A stretch of DNA of 64,000 bases from Botrytis cinerea B05.10 (GCF_000143535.2 NC_037311.1:2108001-2172000), one strand, 5' to 3'; counted from the first letter of the stretch, positions 23,768 through 37,604 are shown. The notes: generated by a model not told the origin, from the sequence alone. Translations and numbers: made by a program.

Positions 23768-25915
23768 TTACGGACTCGTTAAATCCAAGAAATCGAGTTT
23801 CCTCGCAACAATCTCCACATCCCCATCACTAGGCGTACTCTCCTTCTCCCCCGCCTTTGCAGCTTTACTAGCCTTCTGCTCCTGATACCTCTTCGCCACC
23901 AGCCCCATGATATCTTTCTGCGGACTTCCCGGATTCTCATCCCTGATCTTCTTCATATTCTCCTTTACAAAAATCTGATACTCATTCTCCTTCCCGTTCT
24001 TTGCCGCTCCCCTGGGCACGGGTTTGATCTGCGCCAAAACCCCCTTGCAAGCACCACACCTATGTCTTTGAGTATCAATACTTTTCGAATGTCTCTTAAA
24101 CAGTGTTTTGCAACCGGCCTCGGTACACTCCCACACATATTTGTATTCTATCTCGTAAGAATGTTTCGTCGTAACCTCAATCCCGCGATCCCCAAATTCA
24201 TTCGAACACTTCGCAGCCCATTCTTTGAATTCCTTTCCGTGCGGATTTGTCTTGATATTCGAGATCATGAAGTTTGCCAGATGGCAAAATTCGTGCGCGA
24301 GGACATTCAAAAGACGGTTTTCGTCGTCGATGACTTTTTCGGCGAGCTCGATCGATGCGTAATGACGAAATGTGGTGGGGGCTTTGCCATCGGTATTGGT
24401 GGTTAGGGGAGATTTGACGGTCTCCCGTTTCCAATTTGCGCGACCGGCGGTTGTGATGAGCTTTTTGGACCAGATGATTTGAACGCCGCCGGTAGAGGCG
24501 GAGAGTTCGGCAATGCGGCCGGAAGTGATTTTGGTGTCGAGTTCGAGGAGGAAATCGGAGGCGATGGCGTGTTTGGAAAGCGAAAAGGCTTTTTTGGAAT
24601 CTTTGTCTATGCGAGGAGCTATGAATGAAGGGGGTTTCTTGAAAAGAGATTTGCCTCCTGAGGTTGACGGTGGTTGGAGCTTGGGTTTGGAGATGGGCTG
24701 GAGGGTTTTCAGGGGGGAGTATTGGTCGTTCCAATCGTTGACGAGATCTTGAGACCAGAAACTATCCATACTTGGACGGTGTGGGGTAGATGGTATGCGG
24801 GATAGCTTTTTAGGTGATGCCAGGCCTCGAGGTTTTAGCTTTGGACTTCCTGGGGGTGTTGATAATTTGACTCCTTTGGATACTTTTCTGGGTGAGGGGG
24901 AACTTGTATATATTAGCGTGCTTTCAATTCTATGAGATCGATTTTCTTACAATCGTAAAACAGCTCCATTGTCATCAAAACTAGAAGAAGTCCCTGGTCG
25001 AACCTCATATTTCTCGTCTCTCTTTGGCGGCTTCAAGACCGGGGGGTTAAATGCAGGTGGTGTGTCTTTGTCGTCGAGTGTAGTTTTGTCCAGAAGCTGT
25101 CGTAGAATTTCTTCTTCTGTATCAGTACCACTAGAATCTTCGACTACTGTTCTACGACCTCTGACCAGTCTTCGAGTCGATTTGGGTGGTGTTTTGAACA
25201 CTTCAGAATCGTCATCGTCGTCTACTATGAAATCTGATAGATCGTCTGAATCATCATCTTCTTCCTCCTCCTCCGAATCAGCTATCGCAGGTTTCGGAGC
25301 CGTTGGTCTTCGTTTCTCGTCAAAATCCGGTATCCTAGGCTTTGGAGCCATTGGCTTTCTCTTTGGCTCATCCTTCAAGATCCTTGGCATCGGTTCAAAA
25401 TCCGACAAATCGTCCGAATCATCTTCATCCTTTTCCTCTTCCTCTTCCGAATCGGCTATCCTATAATTCCGAGCTACAACTTTCCGCTCCTCCTCAAAAT
25501 CCGGTATCCTAGGTTTCATAGCCGCTGCCTTCCGCCTTGGTTCTTCCTTCGCTACTCGTGTCATTGGAACGGCCGAATTTGAAGCCGATATCTTCCTAGG
25601 CTCTGCACTCGACCGCTTCGTCCCCATACTCAATGGTTTCAAAAGCGGATTATCTGAGTTCTGCTTCAGAACGCGCTTCCTAGCTTTAGGTTTTGCATTT
25701 TCAGAGCTTTCTATTTCATCACTCCCTAATTCTTTCACATTCGAAACCATCGATCCTTTCTCTTTCTTCAGATCATTTTTCGGTTCACTCCGCTCGACCT
25801 TCCTGTTTGTTTTTTCTGATACTTTTTGTGATGTTTTTGTTCCTGCCTTTCCTCGAACGACTTCATTTACATCCGGGAATTCCTCATCACTACTGTATAC
25901 CACGAGCCTCGCCAT
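23768..25915 (-). CDS. SprT-like metalloprotease with zinc ribbon and HMG-like tail (GCNA/ACRC-type)
   Basis: Two exons (24951-25915, 23768-24902) encode 699 residues. The first ~320 are disordered, Lys/Glu-rich and contain two near-copies of an acidic block ending DDSDDLSDF (about residues 150-175 and 215-240). The second runs into FIVDDDDDSE, a hydrophobic core next to acids as in SUMO-interacting motifs. The C-terminal part has the SprT domain with the zinc protease motif HEFCH (first His about residue 525). It is followed by a zinc ribbon (CTEAGCKTLFKRHS...HRCGACKG) and a helical segment, YQIFVKENMKKIRDENPG, matching an HMG-box start. This order matches GCNA proteins and the fission yeast HMG-box protein C19G7.04. 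GCNA proteins act on DNA-protein crosslinks on chromatin; that role is inferred here. Confidence 0.85.
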
Positions 25916-26327
25916 AATAGATATTGGTGTATAAAAATTGGCTGTAGTAAACTTTAAATTAATATCAATGAGTTGTTAATGTATCAGTTATCGTCTTTTT
26001 TTCCGGGTTGTGACTTCTATGTTGGCTCGGCAACGAGATGCTGATAAAGTGGGTTTTGTAGATTTAGCACCAGGACAGCTGTTTCACCCCTTTTTCACAA
26101 TTAAGGAATATGATTTGGTGAAATAAGTCGGTGTTTTTGAATGCTATCTTTCGTTTAGTTGACGTACAATTGAAGCATAGAAGCAACATTGCAGATTTAT
26201 GATATTCAAGCCTTACTAGAAGCAGCTTCTGCCACACGGGCGAATATTAAGGTTACAATACATCTCCAACATAGATACCATCCTCTCGATAACAGTTTAT
26301 CATTCACTTGCGCGAAATGATGAATCA
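25916..26327. other. Intergenic stretch between the SprT-like gene and the DNA ligase gene
   Basis: About 410 bases between two minus-strand genes, so it holds the ligase 3' UTR and the SprT-like gene's promoter. No gene or motif was recognised. Confidence 0.5.
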
Positions 26328-29130
26328 TTACTCCTCCTCCTCCTCCTCCGAATCTACTCCCTGTGCTTCATTCTTTCCACCGTCAACCTTCTGTTCCTGC
26401 TTCCTCCACAAGCTAGCCAGAAATTCGTTTGTGCTAGCCTCTTCTATAGATTTGTCTTCTCTCTTTTTTAAGAATCTAGGAAATCTCAAACTTAATCCCT
26501 TTTCATCGCTCACAAGACCAATTGCCGCTCTATACACTGGACTAATTGTGACATCGGCATAAGCCATTTCCCAGACCTCTTGCGGTTCAAACCATACATC
26601 GGGGTTTCCTCCTCGATAATCGACGTAATTCGGTTTGCCCCCAAGAACATGCTCGCCCCCTTCTTCGTAAAATTCTTTGTTGGCCTTGTAAAACGTATCA
26701 CTAAATCCAGATATACACTTACACACGGCTTCCAGAGTGCCCGTCTCTTCGTTGCGAACCGCGAGGAGAATTGGTGACCAAAACTTTGCTTTGCGTCCTT
26801 GGCCATGCCAAGCAGCAACAGGTATCAGATCGAGTGTATCATATGAAGCACTGTAGTCTTTCTTTACTTTCAGCCAAGAATCCAGTCGTTTGTCAGGCTC
26901 ATAGGTAGATAATAAAGCTTTTCTTCGAGTTTTCTTCTCGGGCTCTTTGTCTGTAGGCTTCCTCTTCCCTTTTGATTGTTTCTGGGACGTCTGGAGAACA
27001 GAGGTCATTGGCTCATCTGAAGATTCCTCGGACTCAGGTAGCGTAGCGTGTGGTAGATTATCTAGAATCTTCACCATGATTCCTTCGCACTTTCGCTCTG
27101 TCGCACCTTTGAAGAATTCCAAGACAACCTCTGAGTCTTGAGAAGTAGCATCGATACTCTTCACCCAGGTGAACTGATTCGGTACCTCGACGAACAAGCC
27201 CCGAAGAAGTTCTCGCCTTTCCCGGAATGTTCGATTAAGAAGTGATTCTCCATTTAGATACATCAAATCGAAAGAGAACAGGCACACATTAATAGTAACA
27301 CTTCCAATTGCCACGTCTTTCCTCGCTCGATTTGCTAATGATTGAAAGGGTTTCAGATCACCAGTTTCCCGATCGACAGAAACGACCTCTCCTTCCATGA
27401 TGAAACTGTCAACTCCTTCTCCGCGAATCTTGGGTATTAATGCCACAAGATCAGGATATTTATCAGTCATGAGTTCTAAATGCCTTGAGAATATTGACAC
27501 TTTGCCGTTCTCATCGCAATGAACTTGTGCTCGTTGTCCATCATACTTGTATTCACAACTGAAATCTCTACCTTGAAGTTTCGTAAGCATTTCTGCAAGA
27601 TCCCTAGTGATACTTCCTAACATAGGTCGTAAGGGAATATGTAAGGCTAGTCCGCATCTAATTAGTAGTTCCTCGCAGACTCCAATCTCAAGTAAAACGG
27701 GTACTAGGTCGTTATAATTGGGTCTCTTTGCAAAACATGCTTTCACGATTTCCTCGCCCTTGGACCACACCTCAGTCAAACCTTCTTTTTTAAGTTTTGC
27801 CAGCTCTTGTGGTGATTTAAGAGGAAAGTCTGCCCCCGGAGGTTTGGATAGTTGGAAAGCTCGAGATAAGGCAATCAACATTGTAGTTTTCACTGCACCG
27901 ATACGAAGCTAATAGACAGGATTAGAGAGAGATTCGACTTGGAGCCCCACAAATTCACCGTACAGAGTGAATTGTGAAGACGGGTCTAATTACTTACATG
28001 TTGGCACAAAGTTCTAACAACATATCGACTCTCCTCTGCTCCTCTAGCATCTTGCAATAAACGATCAACAACTCGTTGTTTGATCTCGCTACTGCCTGTT
28101 CCTTGTGTCTTGGCTATTTTGACTAAGGATTGATAAACTCCTTTTATTGTGAGTGGTTTTGGCTTTCTCAATGTAAAGCTTTGCCTCTTCTTAGCCTCAA
28201 AAGCAACATCGCCAGCATCACCGTGTTTGTTGTACAAGGTCTTCAATGACTTAGAGTCCAGCCCACACACATTTTTCAGTGCTTTTGAAATGGCTGAGCC
28301 TCCCAATCCTAGTTCAAGGGATATGTATGGCGGTGAAATCGCATTCGTTGCCAGCCAGACCTTTATTGAGAATTAGTACAAATAGAATACGGAACGTGTT
28401 ATGTGGATTATGATATGAAAATTTTGTATTTGCCCATGAAAGATTTGTAGGCACGGTGTGAACGTACAGTGGGTAGGAGAGCATCCGGGTCACCCTCGAT
28501 GATGATCCTTAGTAAATTGACTAAAGTATCTACAATTTTTATACGGCTCTGAGTGCTATTCACGAGTACAAAACATCTTGTCAGGAGAGCATAAGACGCA
28601 TCCCCTCCTTCTGCAGCCCAGTGTTTTTGCAGGTCAAACACATATTTCGAAGGTTCGAAAGTCAAAGGACTTTCATCCAATGGTATGCTTGATGAAATGT
28701 TATCTTCTGCTGTGCCAGCGGATTGTAGTGAAAGAGTATTCTTATTGGTATTTGGCCTGGGTGGTTTTATGTTTAGCTGGTCGTGTATGCCATTAATCGA
28801 GGTTCCTTCGTATGTATGGCTTGTCGTAGCTACCGCAGGGATTGGAGCCTCTGCAAGTTTCTCATCGATCTTCACCGAATGATTCTCGGCCACCTCTCCT
28901 GCGCCAATTGATTCCCGGTTCCATTCCTCTTGTAATTTTCTAGCCAGTTGCTCATCAGTCAATTCCGAGGGACCCGCGCTACCTGGACTGCTCAGGATCG
29001 GACTGCCGGCTTGTCGAGACGACAGCCCTTCTTCATCTTTCTTTTGCTTTCCGAAAAAGAAGTCGAGATTTCGAGAACCACTTGACTTTGTATCATTGTT
29101 GAGCTTCCGCCGCTTCGTAGGCGTCCCCAT
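26328..29130 (-). CDS. ATP-dependent DNA ligase, LIG1/Cdc9 family
   Basis: Three exons (28468-29130, 27998-28360, 26328-27908) encode 868 residues. Near the N-terminus, RNLDFFFGKQKK resembles a degenerate PCNA-interaction box, and a region with DEQLARKLQEEWN follows. The helical DNA-binding domain (from about residue 170) precedes the nucleotidyltransferase core with the catalytic lysine in EYKYDGQRAQVH (Lys about 463). Core motifs follow: FSRHLELMTDKYPDL, FIMEGEVVSVD, SFDLMYLNGESL, EGIMVK and WLKVKKDY. The OB domain ends with RFPRFLKKREDKSIEEAST, typical of LIG1. The enzyme seals nicks during Okazaki-fragment joining and excision repair in the nucleus. The tail is a run of Glu from GAG repeats at the stop. 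The family is certain. Whether it is the sole Cdc9 orthologue or a second type I ligase cannot be decided here. Confidence 0.92.
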
Positions 29131-29818
29131 GATCTAAATGCCACTCGCCACTTGCACCTGGAATGGTGGAGTTAATTATTGCGAATGTGCTTGGTATTAT
29201 CATCTACGCGCCATTGTAAGAACTGTTGCTGAGCGCAGAGGAAATTTTGATAAATTATTGAGTTGGAAACATCTCGAAAGACCCACAGTGAGCTGTAGAG
29301 TTGACAAGAAAAGAAGTTTATTGACAGCTCCCTAGTCAGATACATGTAGTCGTGACAGCCCGCGCAGATTTCGGTGACGTCGTCGTCTTTCAAAAGGGAC
29401 CCCGGAAAATGGTAGGTGCTTTCCACAATGCACGAAATGGAACCAAACATCAAACATCAAAATAATCAGTCGCTCTTTTCAATATTCGGTATTAAATCTA
29501 GCACTCGAGATTCGGATTTGAAAAGAGAACTGAAATGCCCACGAGCTTCTAATTGACTCGGTTGCGGTGTTTTACATCGTCCAATACATCTCCGATACAA
29601 TTGTAACATTTCAAAATATAAATGTGTATTTTTGATGTGTAGTTGAATGAACGTCGTTGGGTGTCTCGAGGGTGTCCATATAAATGCTGGAAGTGCTTTT
29701 TGGCGACGCTAAATTTAATTGTTACATAAACATCCCTACCTTACATTTATTTATCTTCACTAAGGACAACTTCAACTATCGCAACCGTCAATCGGAAAGG
29801 ACCACCCAGTCAATAATC
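29131..29818. promoter_or_regulatory. Shared upstream region of the DNA ligase and RINT1/TIP20 genes
   Basis: A 688-base gap between divergent start codons. Both promoters must be here. I could not identify an MCB-type cell-cycle element by eye with confidence. Confidence 0.5.
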
Positions 29819-32584
29819 ATGTCGCTCCATATAGAGCAGGAGCGTAGCCCGCGGGCTTATTTGTGCAATCCTGTCGACGATATACCTGTTGGAGAAAGAA
29901 ATATTAGAGTTGAAGATTGGTTGAACGACAAAGTTCAAACCACCGCAGATATGACAGATCTATCGAGTTTATTGGAGAACGTGGAGGCAAAGCAAAGACA
30001 GCTGGAAGAGCAGGTAAGTCGCAGTGTACATGTTAGCCTCATAACACTAGCTAACAAGGACTTCTCTTAGTTGAAAGATGCAAAAACCAAGCTCGCCGAG
30101 GCCAAAATATCTGCCGCAAATCATACTTCGTCGATGACCCAAAAGAATCAAGCGTTTGAGCAACAACAAGAGGACTTACGAGCGCGGATGATGATACTTA
30201 CATCTTCAGATACTCCAGAGGAAGCAGTGCAACGTCTGAAAGGGCCAATGGAGAAGCTACAACAGGTCGAAGTGGCACAAGCATATGTTGAACTATTGAA
30301 GGATGTCGATGATTTGACCAAGGAAGCTCACCAAAATCTACCTGACAACCCTACCGAGGCCCTAAAGCCATACGTGCGATTAAAACAACTTGCGATGACA
30401 TTACAAGCGACTCAGAATTCCACAGAAATTGCTGCCCCTCATCTTGTTTCCTATGTCGAACAGACTTCCATTCATTTATGGACACAGATGGTTCAAATCA
30501 TGGTCAAAGAATTCCAGGATGTCCTCAAGGCCTTGAATTGGCCAAATCTCGCCGTTGAAGTTTCTAAGGAATGGCAAATATGTTTTGGAAGACTTTTAGA
30601 CCTGCAAGCTCCAGAAATCAGAGAAGCTCGAGAGCCTCTCGTACTTCTTCCTTTTGCTGTTTTAGTGAAGGAGAGTGAACTGAAATTTCGCTATCACTTC
30701 ATGGGAACCACGCCGACAAGTGCGAGCAGTGTTGTAAGTTTCTATCTTCCGCTCATGAAATCACTCTAACAAACATAGCTCGGAGAATATTACCTACATT
30801 GGATCATTAGTGTTGTAGATTCGCATGAGACCTATCTTCGAGACAATGCTGGACCTGTTCTAGCTGCACACTTTTTGGGTAGTTCTTTAGCGGGGAATTC
30901 ACTTTACATAGATCCTGTATCTGCCTTTATCACAGCACTCTTGCCATTAGTCAAAGAGAAGACCGATCTCGTTCTTAACGAAGTTCAGCACAATTCCGCG
31001 CACTTGAGTAAATTTATAGGCCAGTTAATGGTCTGGGACGATGCTATCCGAATCAAGTACAAGTATGATGGTGGCAATGCTGAAGTCGGCTGGGTTGGCG
31101 TGACTTGGCACGTTCTAGATAAATGGTTCAGTCCCTGGCTAGAAGCTCAGGAAAGATTTGCCTTCCAGAGATATGAGGAAATAATGGAATCGCCAGATAA
31201 TGGAGATATTGACTACGACAGCAACGAGTCAAAGAAGACTAAAGGTACCTTTGGCGCTACCAAGGTTACTGATCTCCTGAAGACCATTACAACACAATAT
31301 AAAGACCTTAGAAAAGTCTCACATAAACTTCGGTTCTTCCTCAATACTCAAATCGCTATTCTTGATAGGTACCAAATTCGCCTGTCTGAATCTCTGGATG
31401 CTTATATCTCGCTTACCTCAACGGTTGGCCGTATAGCTACAGGCGCCACTAAAGAACAACAACGGTCTGTCGAGGGAATGGCCGGGCTCGTCAGTCTTTG
31501 CAAAGTCTTTGGTAGCGCAGATCACATTATCTCGACTCTAGAATTCTTTAGCAACGAAGCGGTTAGCACCTTGATCCAATGCACTATGATAACGACAGGT
31601 ACTAATTTAGAGTTAGTTTTTCGTGGAATTATATTTTCAATTGGACGAGAGAGCGCAAGGTGTACATCCAGATAGCGCCATTGCTGGCCCGATTACCTGT
31701 TCGCAACTAAAATTATCTACTTCACTCAAGCTAGGCACTGGTGAGGGAACCATCTTCGATACAACCATCCAAAGCTTCAAGAAGATACGAAGCAACGCAG
31801 GAGATCTTCTACAGAGAGCGATCAGATACCCATTTCCAACCGCTTTCAGAGCCTATCTCACCCAAGCGCAATGGACAACAGTTGGTCAAGATTCTCAATC
31901 TTGTAAGTCATTGTTCTCTCACCCTAACATACCCAATTCATATGAATCATTGATACCCTTTGAATCATTCGGTATCTGAAAGATTCGGAGTGTTTCGATG
32001 ACTCAGAGTTTGGTATATTCATGATGTCTAGCATTTTCACAACATTTGAATTGTTCAACTTGCTTGCATTTCCACAAGCTTTTGACTGATCATTTTTAGT
32101 GCCACATTACACGTCGTCTTTGACAATATCAGCCGAGCTTGATCAACCTCTTCAGGTAATGAAAGAGAAAATGGCTTATCTTGAGAAAACCATTTCTTAT
32201 CCTGCATTCATGCGAATTTGGCGTCAAGCAATCTCAGCCCTTGAAGACTTGCTCTTCAACGAAGTTCTCCTCAGGCAAGATTTTACAACGTTAGGCGCAG
32301 CTCGTTTTTCCCAGGACCTAAAAGGTATTCAAACCATCATTGGTAACTATCTACCATCAGAGGGTACAGCATTCATGATGCCACGACTTACGCAGGGCAT
32401 CGCTTTGCTAAATTTGCCTATAGAGGCACCAGATGAAGGAGGGATGTCTTTGTCTGAGGCAGCAGAGAAGATCTATGCTGGTAGAAATGAATGCGAAGGG
32501 GTTCTAAGAAGGTTGCATATGGATCTGTTGGACAATCCTAGCGCGAGACAGATTATCCTCCGAAGAGTTGAGGCAAACGATTAA
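29819..32584 (+). CDS. RINT1/Tip20 family vesicle-tethering protein
   Basis: Five exons (29819-30013, 30071-30733, 30779-31561, 31617-31902, 32100-32584) encode 803 residues. An N-terminal coiled coil spans about residues 45-125 (LENVEAKQRQLEEQ then LKDAKTKLAEAK). The helical-rod body has the RINT1/TIP20 text MVWDDAIRIKYKYDGGNAEVGW, TWHVLDKWFSPWLEAQERFA, KVTDLLKTITTQYKDLRKVS and LVSLCKVFGSADHIISTLEF. The C-terminus contains FTTLGAARFSQDL, GIALLNLPIEAPDEGG and the last helix LLDNPSARQIILRRVEAND. These proteins form the Dsl1/NZR complex that tethers Golgi-derived COPI vesicles at the ER and interacts with SNAREs. Intron 3 (31562-31616) and intron 4 (197 nt) were set by the family sequence; the latter is unusually long for this gene. 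Confidence 0.9.
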
Positions 32585-33994
32585 AATTAAGTGGCGGATA
32601 ATTTGGATTGGCCGTGGCATTGAAGTGGACTGTGACATAATCGTAAACCTTTGGCCAGGTATCCAATATTTAGAAATAGCACAATACGTGACTCTTGAAT
32701 ATTGAAAGATCTTTCGATGCTTTACGAACTCTCAAATTTTGGCGAGGTTTGAATATTAATAGATGTCCAACATGTCAAACAATTCAATCACATTCATAAC
32801 TATGAAAAAGATCATCGTCAAACTGCATCTCAAATCATTGAAACCTATAGCCCCAATGGTTCCTTTTGATTATGTATCGAGCAAAGCAAATCTCTCTTCC
32901 CCCCCCCCCCCATCTGTTCCTCTCAAATTACCTCTTTCTTCTCCATCATCATATTCGCGGGACCAATTCTCTGGAAATTCACCCTCCTCCTACTCCTCTA
33001 GAGTGTACCATACAAGATATTAGATGAAACTCTTAACTCCATCTCAAGATCACCACTCCCTCATTCCATTCCAGCCTGTCGATTCTACTATATTGGCAAC
33101 GTCATAACTTCTCATACAAACGTACATCATTTCCAATTTCCCGTTTCCTATTTGCTTATGGTTGAATTGGAGTACAATCGCTCTGGTCTATCTCCTGTAA
33201 GTGCAAACTATTCGAGCTCTTCTTAGTCCGTTTCTTGTGTCATCGAGATGGACATGTTGGATCATAGACGTTGGGTTTGTTTCCGACGCGATGCACGAGA
33301 GTTTGTGTATAGGAGTGTGTATAGAAGTCTGTAGAGAATGTGGGAGACGTCAAGGAGTCACAGATCACATTTCTGAGGCTGGTATGTACAAATCTACTTA
33401 TGCTTCAGAGTCAGATACGTACATGTTGGGGAAAACGGCTCACTGAGATGTGAACGATCTTGTTGACATTGAAGGGAGAGCATCGTATGTCTAAGAGCGA
33501 TAACTGTTTATCGATTGGTTATAATACATAGATGCACGGAATGTTAGCATTTGAAATGAGCAACTAGCATCACGATCATGGTAAATGTCCACTAGAAGGC
33601 AGCTATAGTGTCCCACGAGACAACAAATCATCCAATCGACAATCCTTCGAGCAGGCCATCTGGCCATTAGAGCCAAGGAGGGAACAGGTACTGTTCAAGA
33701 TCTAGGCACGAAAATTTCTCACGTAGATGTTGGGTACGTAACGGAGTACTTGACAGGCCCTGGGCATACTTTCTACTGACATGGGAATTATAAATGCACA
33801 ATCAAGATCCAACTAAAGCAATTTCCTGTAGAATATCACATGTTTGAAAGATTGAGAAGATTTATTGAAGATTTATCATCAGTCAATGAGTTCATATTTG
33901 TCTAAGCAATGCTTTTTGCATTAGAAATTGGCTAAGACAAAATGTATCCCGAAAAACCCAGTCGATAACTCCTCCGTTCCCAACCTAAAGCACT
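32585..33994. other. Intergenic region between RINT1/TIP20 and RPS26
   Basis: About 1.4 kb between the ends of two convergent genes. There are short frames only (for example 32763-33023 and 33201-33446) with no recognisable character. A 13-base C run lies at 32899-32911. Confidence 0.5.
32899..32911 (+). repeat. Poly-C tract (13 C)
   Basis: An uninterrupted run of C preceded by a CT-rich patch. Confidence 0.85.
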
Positions 33995-34700
33995 CTAAGC
34001 CTTAGCGGCAGCTTGGTTTGGGTTGACCTTCTTTCCGTCCTTGTTGTATCTAACACGGGGAGGTGGGGCACGGTTACGTCTTCCAACACGGGATCGGACA
34101 CTGTAGAAAAGGGAATCAGCCCAAGTGTTCTTTAAGGGTCAAACTTACTGGCAGTTCGACCAAGGATTCATCTCATAGCATTAACATACCGGACGATCTT
34201 GCCGTGAATGGCACAAGAGACGCAGTATTGCAATTTGAGGTACATCTTGGGAACTGTGTACTCAGAGAAGACAGATGCCTCTGAGATATCACCTGTAACA
34301 AAATCCTGTTAGCATCCGTTGCAAAAAAGTACCAAGTCTCCAATCTCCCAAATCTCTTGATATTCCATATCTTCTGCGGCATTGGTGAAAGGAAATTGTC
34401 TGGGATAATCGGAACGTACGGATGGCAGCGGACTCAACCATGTTACGGATGGTAAATCTCTTGATCGCCTTGTCCTTTGGTGTGCATCGGGAGCAGTTGG
34501 AGCATCTGATGGGCTTAACGTGACCACGACCCTTCTTGTTACGTCCGCTATAAAATCAATCAGCCTCCTGATTCCCTAAGTACTTCATATTTGTCGACAT
34601 TGATATAATTATGGCAATTAAATCATTTCTCGAGGAGCTCGTCGTAAATCATGGATTAAAGGAGTGGGAAATCGTACTTGGACGCGCGCTTCTTGACCAT
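33995..34700 (-). CDS. RPS26: 40S ribosomal protein eS26
   Basis: Four exons (34678-34700, 34420-34547, 34190-34292, 33995-34100) encode 119 residues. It begins [20 protein letters not shown] and contains the zinc-coordinating cysteines in [15 protein letters not shown] and [17 protein letters not shown], then ends in a basic, Pro/Arg-rich tail through [14 protein letters not shown]. eS26 sits at the mRNA exit channel of the small subunit and touches mRNA upstream of the start codon. The three introns are placed early and are longer (89-130 nt) than the rest of the coding pieces would suggest, typical of highly expressed fungal ribosomal protein genes. It is divergent from the ubiquitin-S27a gene, with 383 nt between start codons. 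Confidence 0.97.
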
Positions 34701-35604
<904 letters not shown>

Positions 35605-37095
35605 ATTATCACCAATGGATAATCGAATATGAAGGAATAGATTCTCGCATGCTATGGTGTAGTTCAGATATTACTCAATGCTACGCTGAATCTATGTCAA
35701 ATATGCTCGGTTTTTTTTAATTATTGGCTGTGAAACATGGATTGTGCTCCGTGAATGTGTAGAAAAGTCCTGCGTAGAGCCTTGAAATGATTGAAAAATG
35801 AACCTTTATGATCTCTAATGACGAAAGCCAGCAGAAATCTACTATCAGTACTGGCTTCTTACCCGACGCATAACCATGCAAGACCTAGGCCTAGCCATCG
35901 TTTCTCTATGTCCCAGCTTTGGTACTATTTTTCTTTATCTTCATCTGAGGTTGGTCTGTATGTATGTTATTATCTTTATGCACACAAGCAATACTATACA
36001 TATTCAAGATCCACAGCTGCCTCCCTGGGTAGTATTCCCTTACTATTCTCCAGAAGAACACAAGGCGCCCAAAGGCAGCCGAGTATCACTAGAATACAAG
36101 GACTGTTCTTTTACTGTAATATCCTTCCTTAATTTGGTAACACAGATGCCCCAAAAGTCTTTACTGCAGAACCTTCCAATGGATGACAGAAGAAGTAGAG
36201 GAAGCTCGATAACTGGCCTTTCCACATTGCTGTTTCTGTGCGTCTTGATCTAGGTACTTCGTCACTTTGCCATTAAATGAGACTACGCCTTCGTACATGA
36301 CATTGACCACCATATAATGAATATTTTCGGACTATACGAACATTATACACAGGCTTATAATCAATTAATTAAACCGAAAGACATCCCCAATATGGACTTC
36401 ATATCTGTAGAGTTCAATTTACTTCCTTCCTGACTAAGCATCCCTCATACCACGTGATATTGAAGTTTGTCTCTTGTTGCACATCTGAATTTTATAATCG
36501 TTTTTCTGACCTACATCAACAAATTTTGAGGCAAATTTGTTAAAAATTACATCGACTGGGAATAAGACCGGCTTGGGGATTTTATTCCCGAGATTTGAGG
36601 AGCGGTGAATTTTCGATTTTTGCGGTTGATTGACTGATGTCGGTATTGGAGGATCACATTCTAGAATTCTTGATAATCACCACCTTTAACTTAATATCTG
36701 ACATATAAACTGCTTGTGGAAATGTGATTTATAATCAGCAAATACCTAAAAGTACATCTATAAACTCGCGCGTCTAAAATGAAATATGATTATGGTACTT
36801 TTGACTTCCTTTCGAAACCGTAACGCCGTCAATGAAGCTCGTACATCTCCACTCGCTTCACCTGCATCTCTTGGGACTACCATTCAATTATCCCCATTTT
36901 TGCAGTCGATTCAAGCGCTTCAAAGCGCACATTTTTCAGCTTCATGACTCTTACTGTCCCATTCTCGCTGCTCTCATCATCAGAATGAGAGTCGTCTTTC
37001 AACAGCGTATCCACGTTGGTCTTTTGCTAACTCGGCCATCGTCACATGATTTTCCGTATTTCAGCCTCCCCTCAATTTCCATACACACTCGCAAC
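35605..37095. other. Intergenic region between UBI3 and the RSA3-like gene
   Basis: About 1.5 kb between convergent genes. The longest frame (35876-36253) has no family character and overlaps others on both strands. I see no RNA gene or repeat. Confidence 0.5.
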
Positions 37096-37604
37096 CTATC
37101 CAACAATTCTCCTCATCTCTTCCTCGCCCCAGACTTCCGTACCTTGCTTTAACGCATGCACCAATATTTGCAAGGCATTCCCATTGAAATCGTCCGCTTC
37201 ACGGATCTTATCCAGATCCTCCGAGAATTCAGTAGTAATACGTTGAAGATAGTGCGATGTGAACTTTTCAGCGAGAGCCGAGTCTTTCACTAAGGTTGGT
37301 TTCTGGAGATATGTTAGTGAAACCCTGAGAACGTTTGGAGAGGGTGTATGAATTACAGATGGGACTTTGACTGATGCAGATGGTTTGCTTTGAGAGATTG
37401 ATTTGACAGCTGCTGATTGAGCCTTTGGCTTGAGAGATTGTGATTTAGGAGCAGTGTCACTCTCACTGTCGGATATGTTTGTTACTATTTTGATATTAGT
37501 ATATGGTGTTGATCAAACATGATAATGATACACATACCTTCAGTTCTAGACTGGCTCTTCTTGCGACGCTTAGGTTTCACGGCTTTGGGCATTTTGGGAT
37601 CCAT
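37096..37604 (-). CDS. RSA3: Ribosome assembly protein 3 (Rsa3)-like
   Basis: Two exons (37538-37604, 37096-37484) encode 151 residues. The N-terminus is very basic (MDPKMPKAVKPKRRKKSQSR), followed by a Ser/Asp patch (NISDSESDTAPK). The conserved C-terminal module runs FTSHYLQRITTEFSEDLDKI, then READDFNGNALQILVHALKQ and GTEVWGEEEMRR, matching the fungal Rsa3 domain. Rsa3 is a nucleolar factor in early 60S subunit assembly. The 53-nt intron restores the frame between RTE and VTNISD. The gene is small and the basic part is poorly conserved, so the call rests on the C-terminal module. Confidence 0.78.

Noticed and set aside
24198..24734. 178-codon minus-strand frame overlapping the SprT-like gene
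   Set aside because: It is a shadow in another frame of the real coding exon, which carries the HEFCH motif.
35876..36253. 125-codon plus-strand frame with hydrophobic start
   Set aside because: Overlaps other frames, lacks recognisable domain; probably chance.
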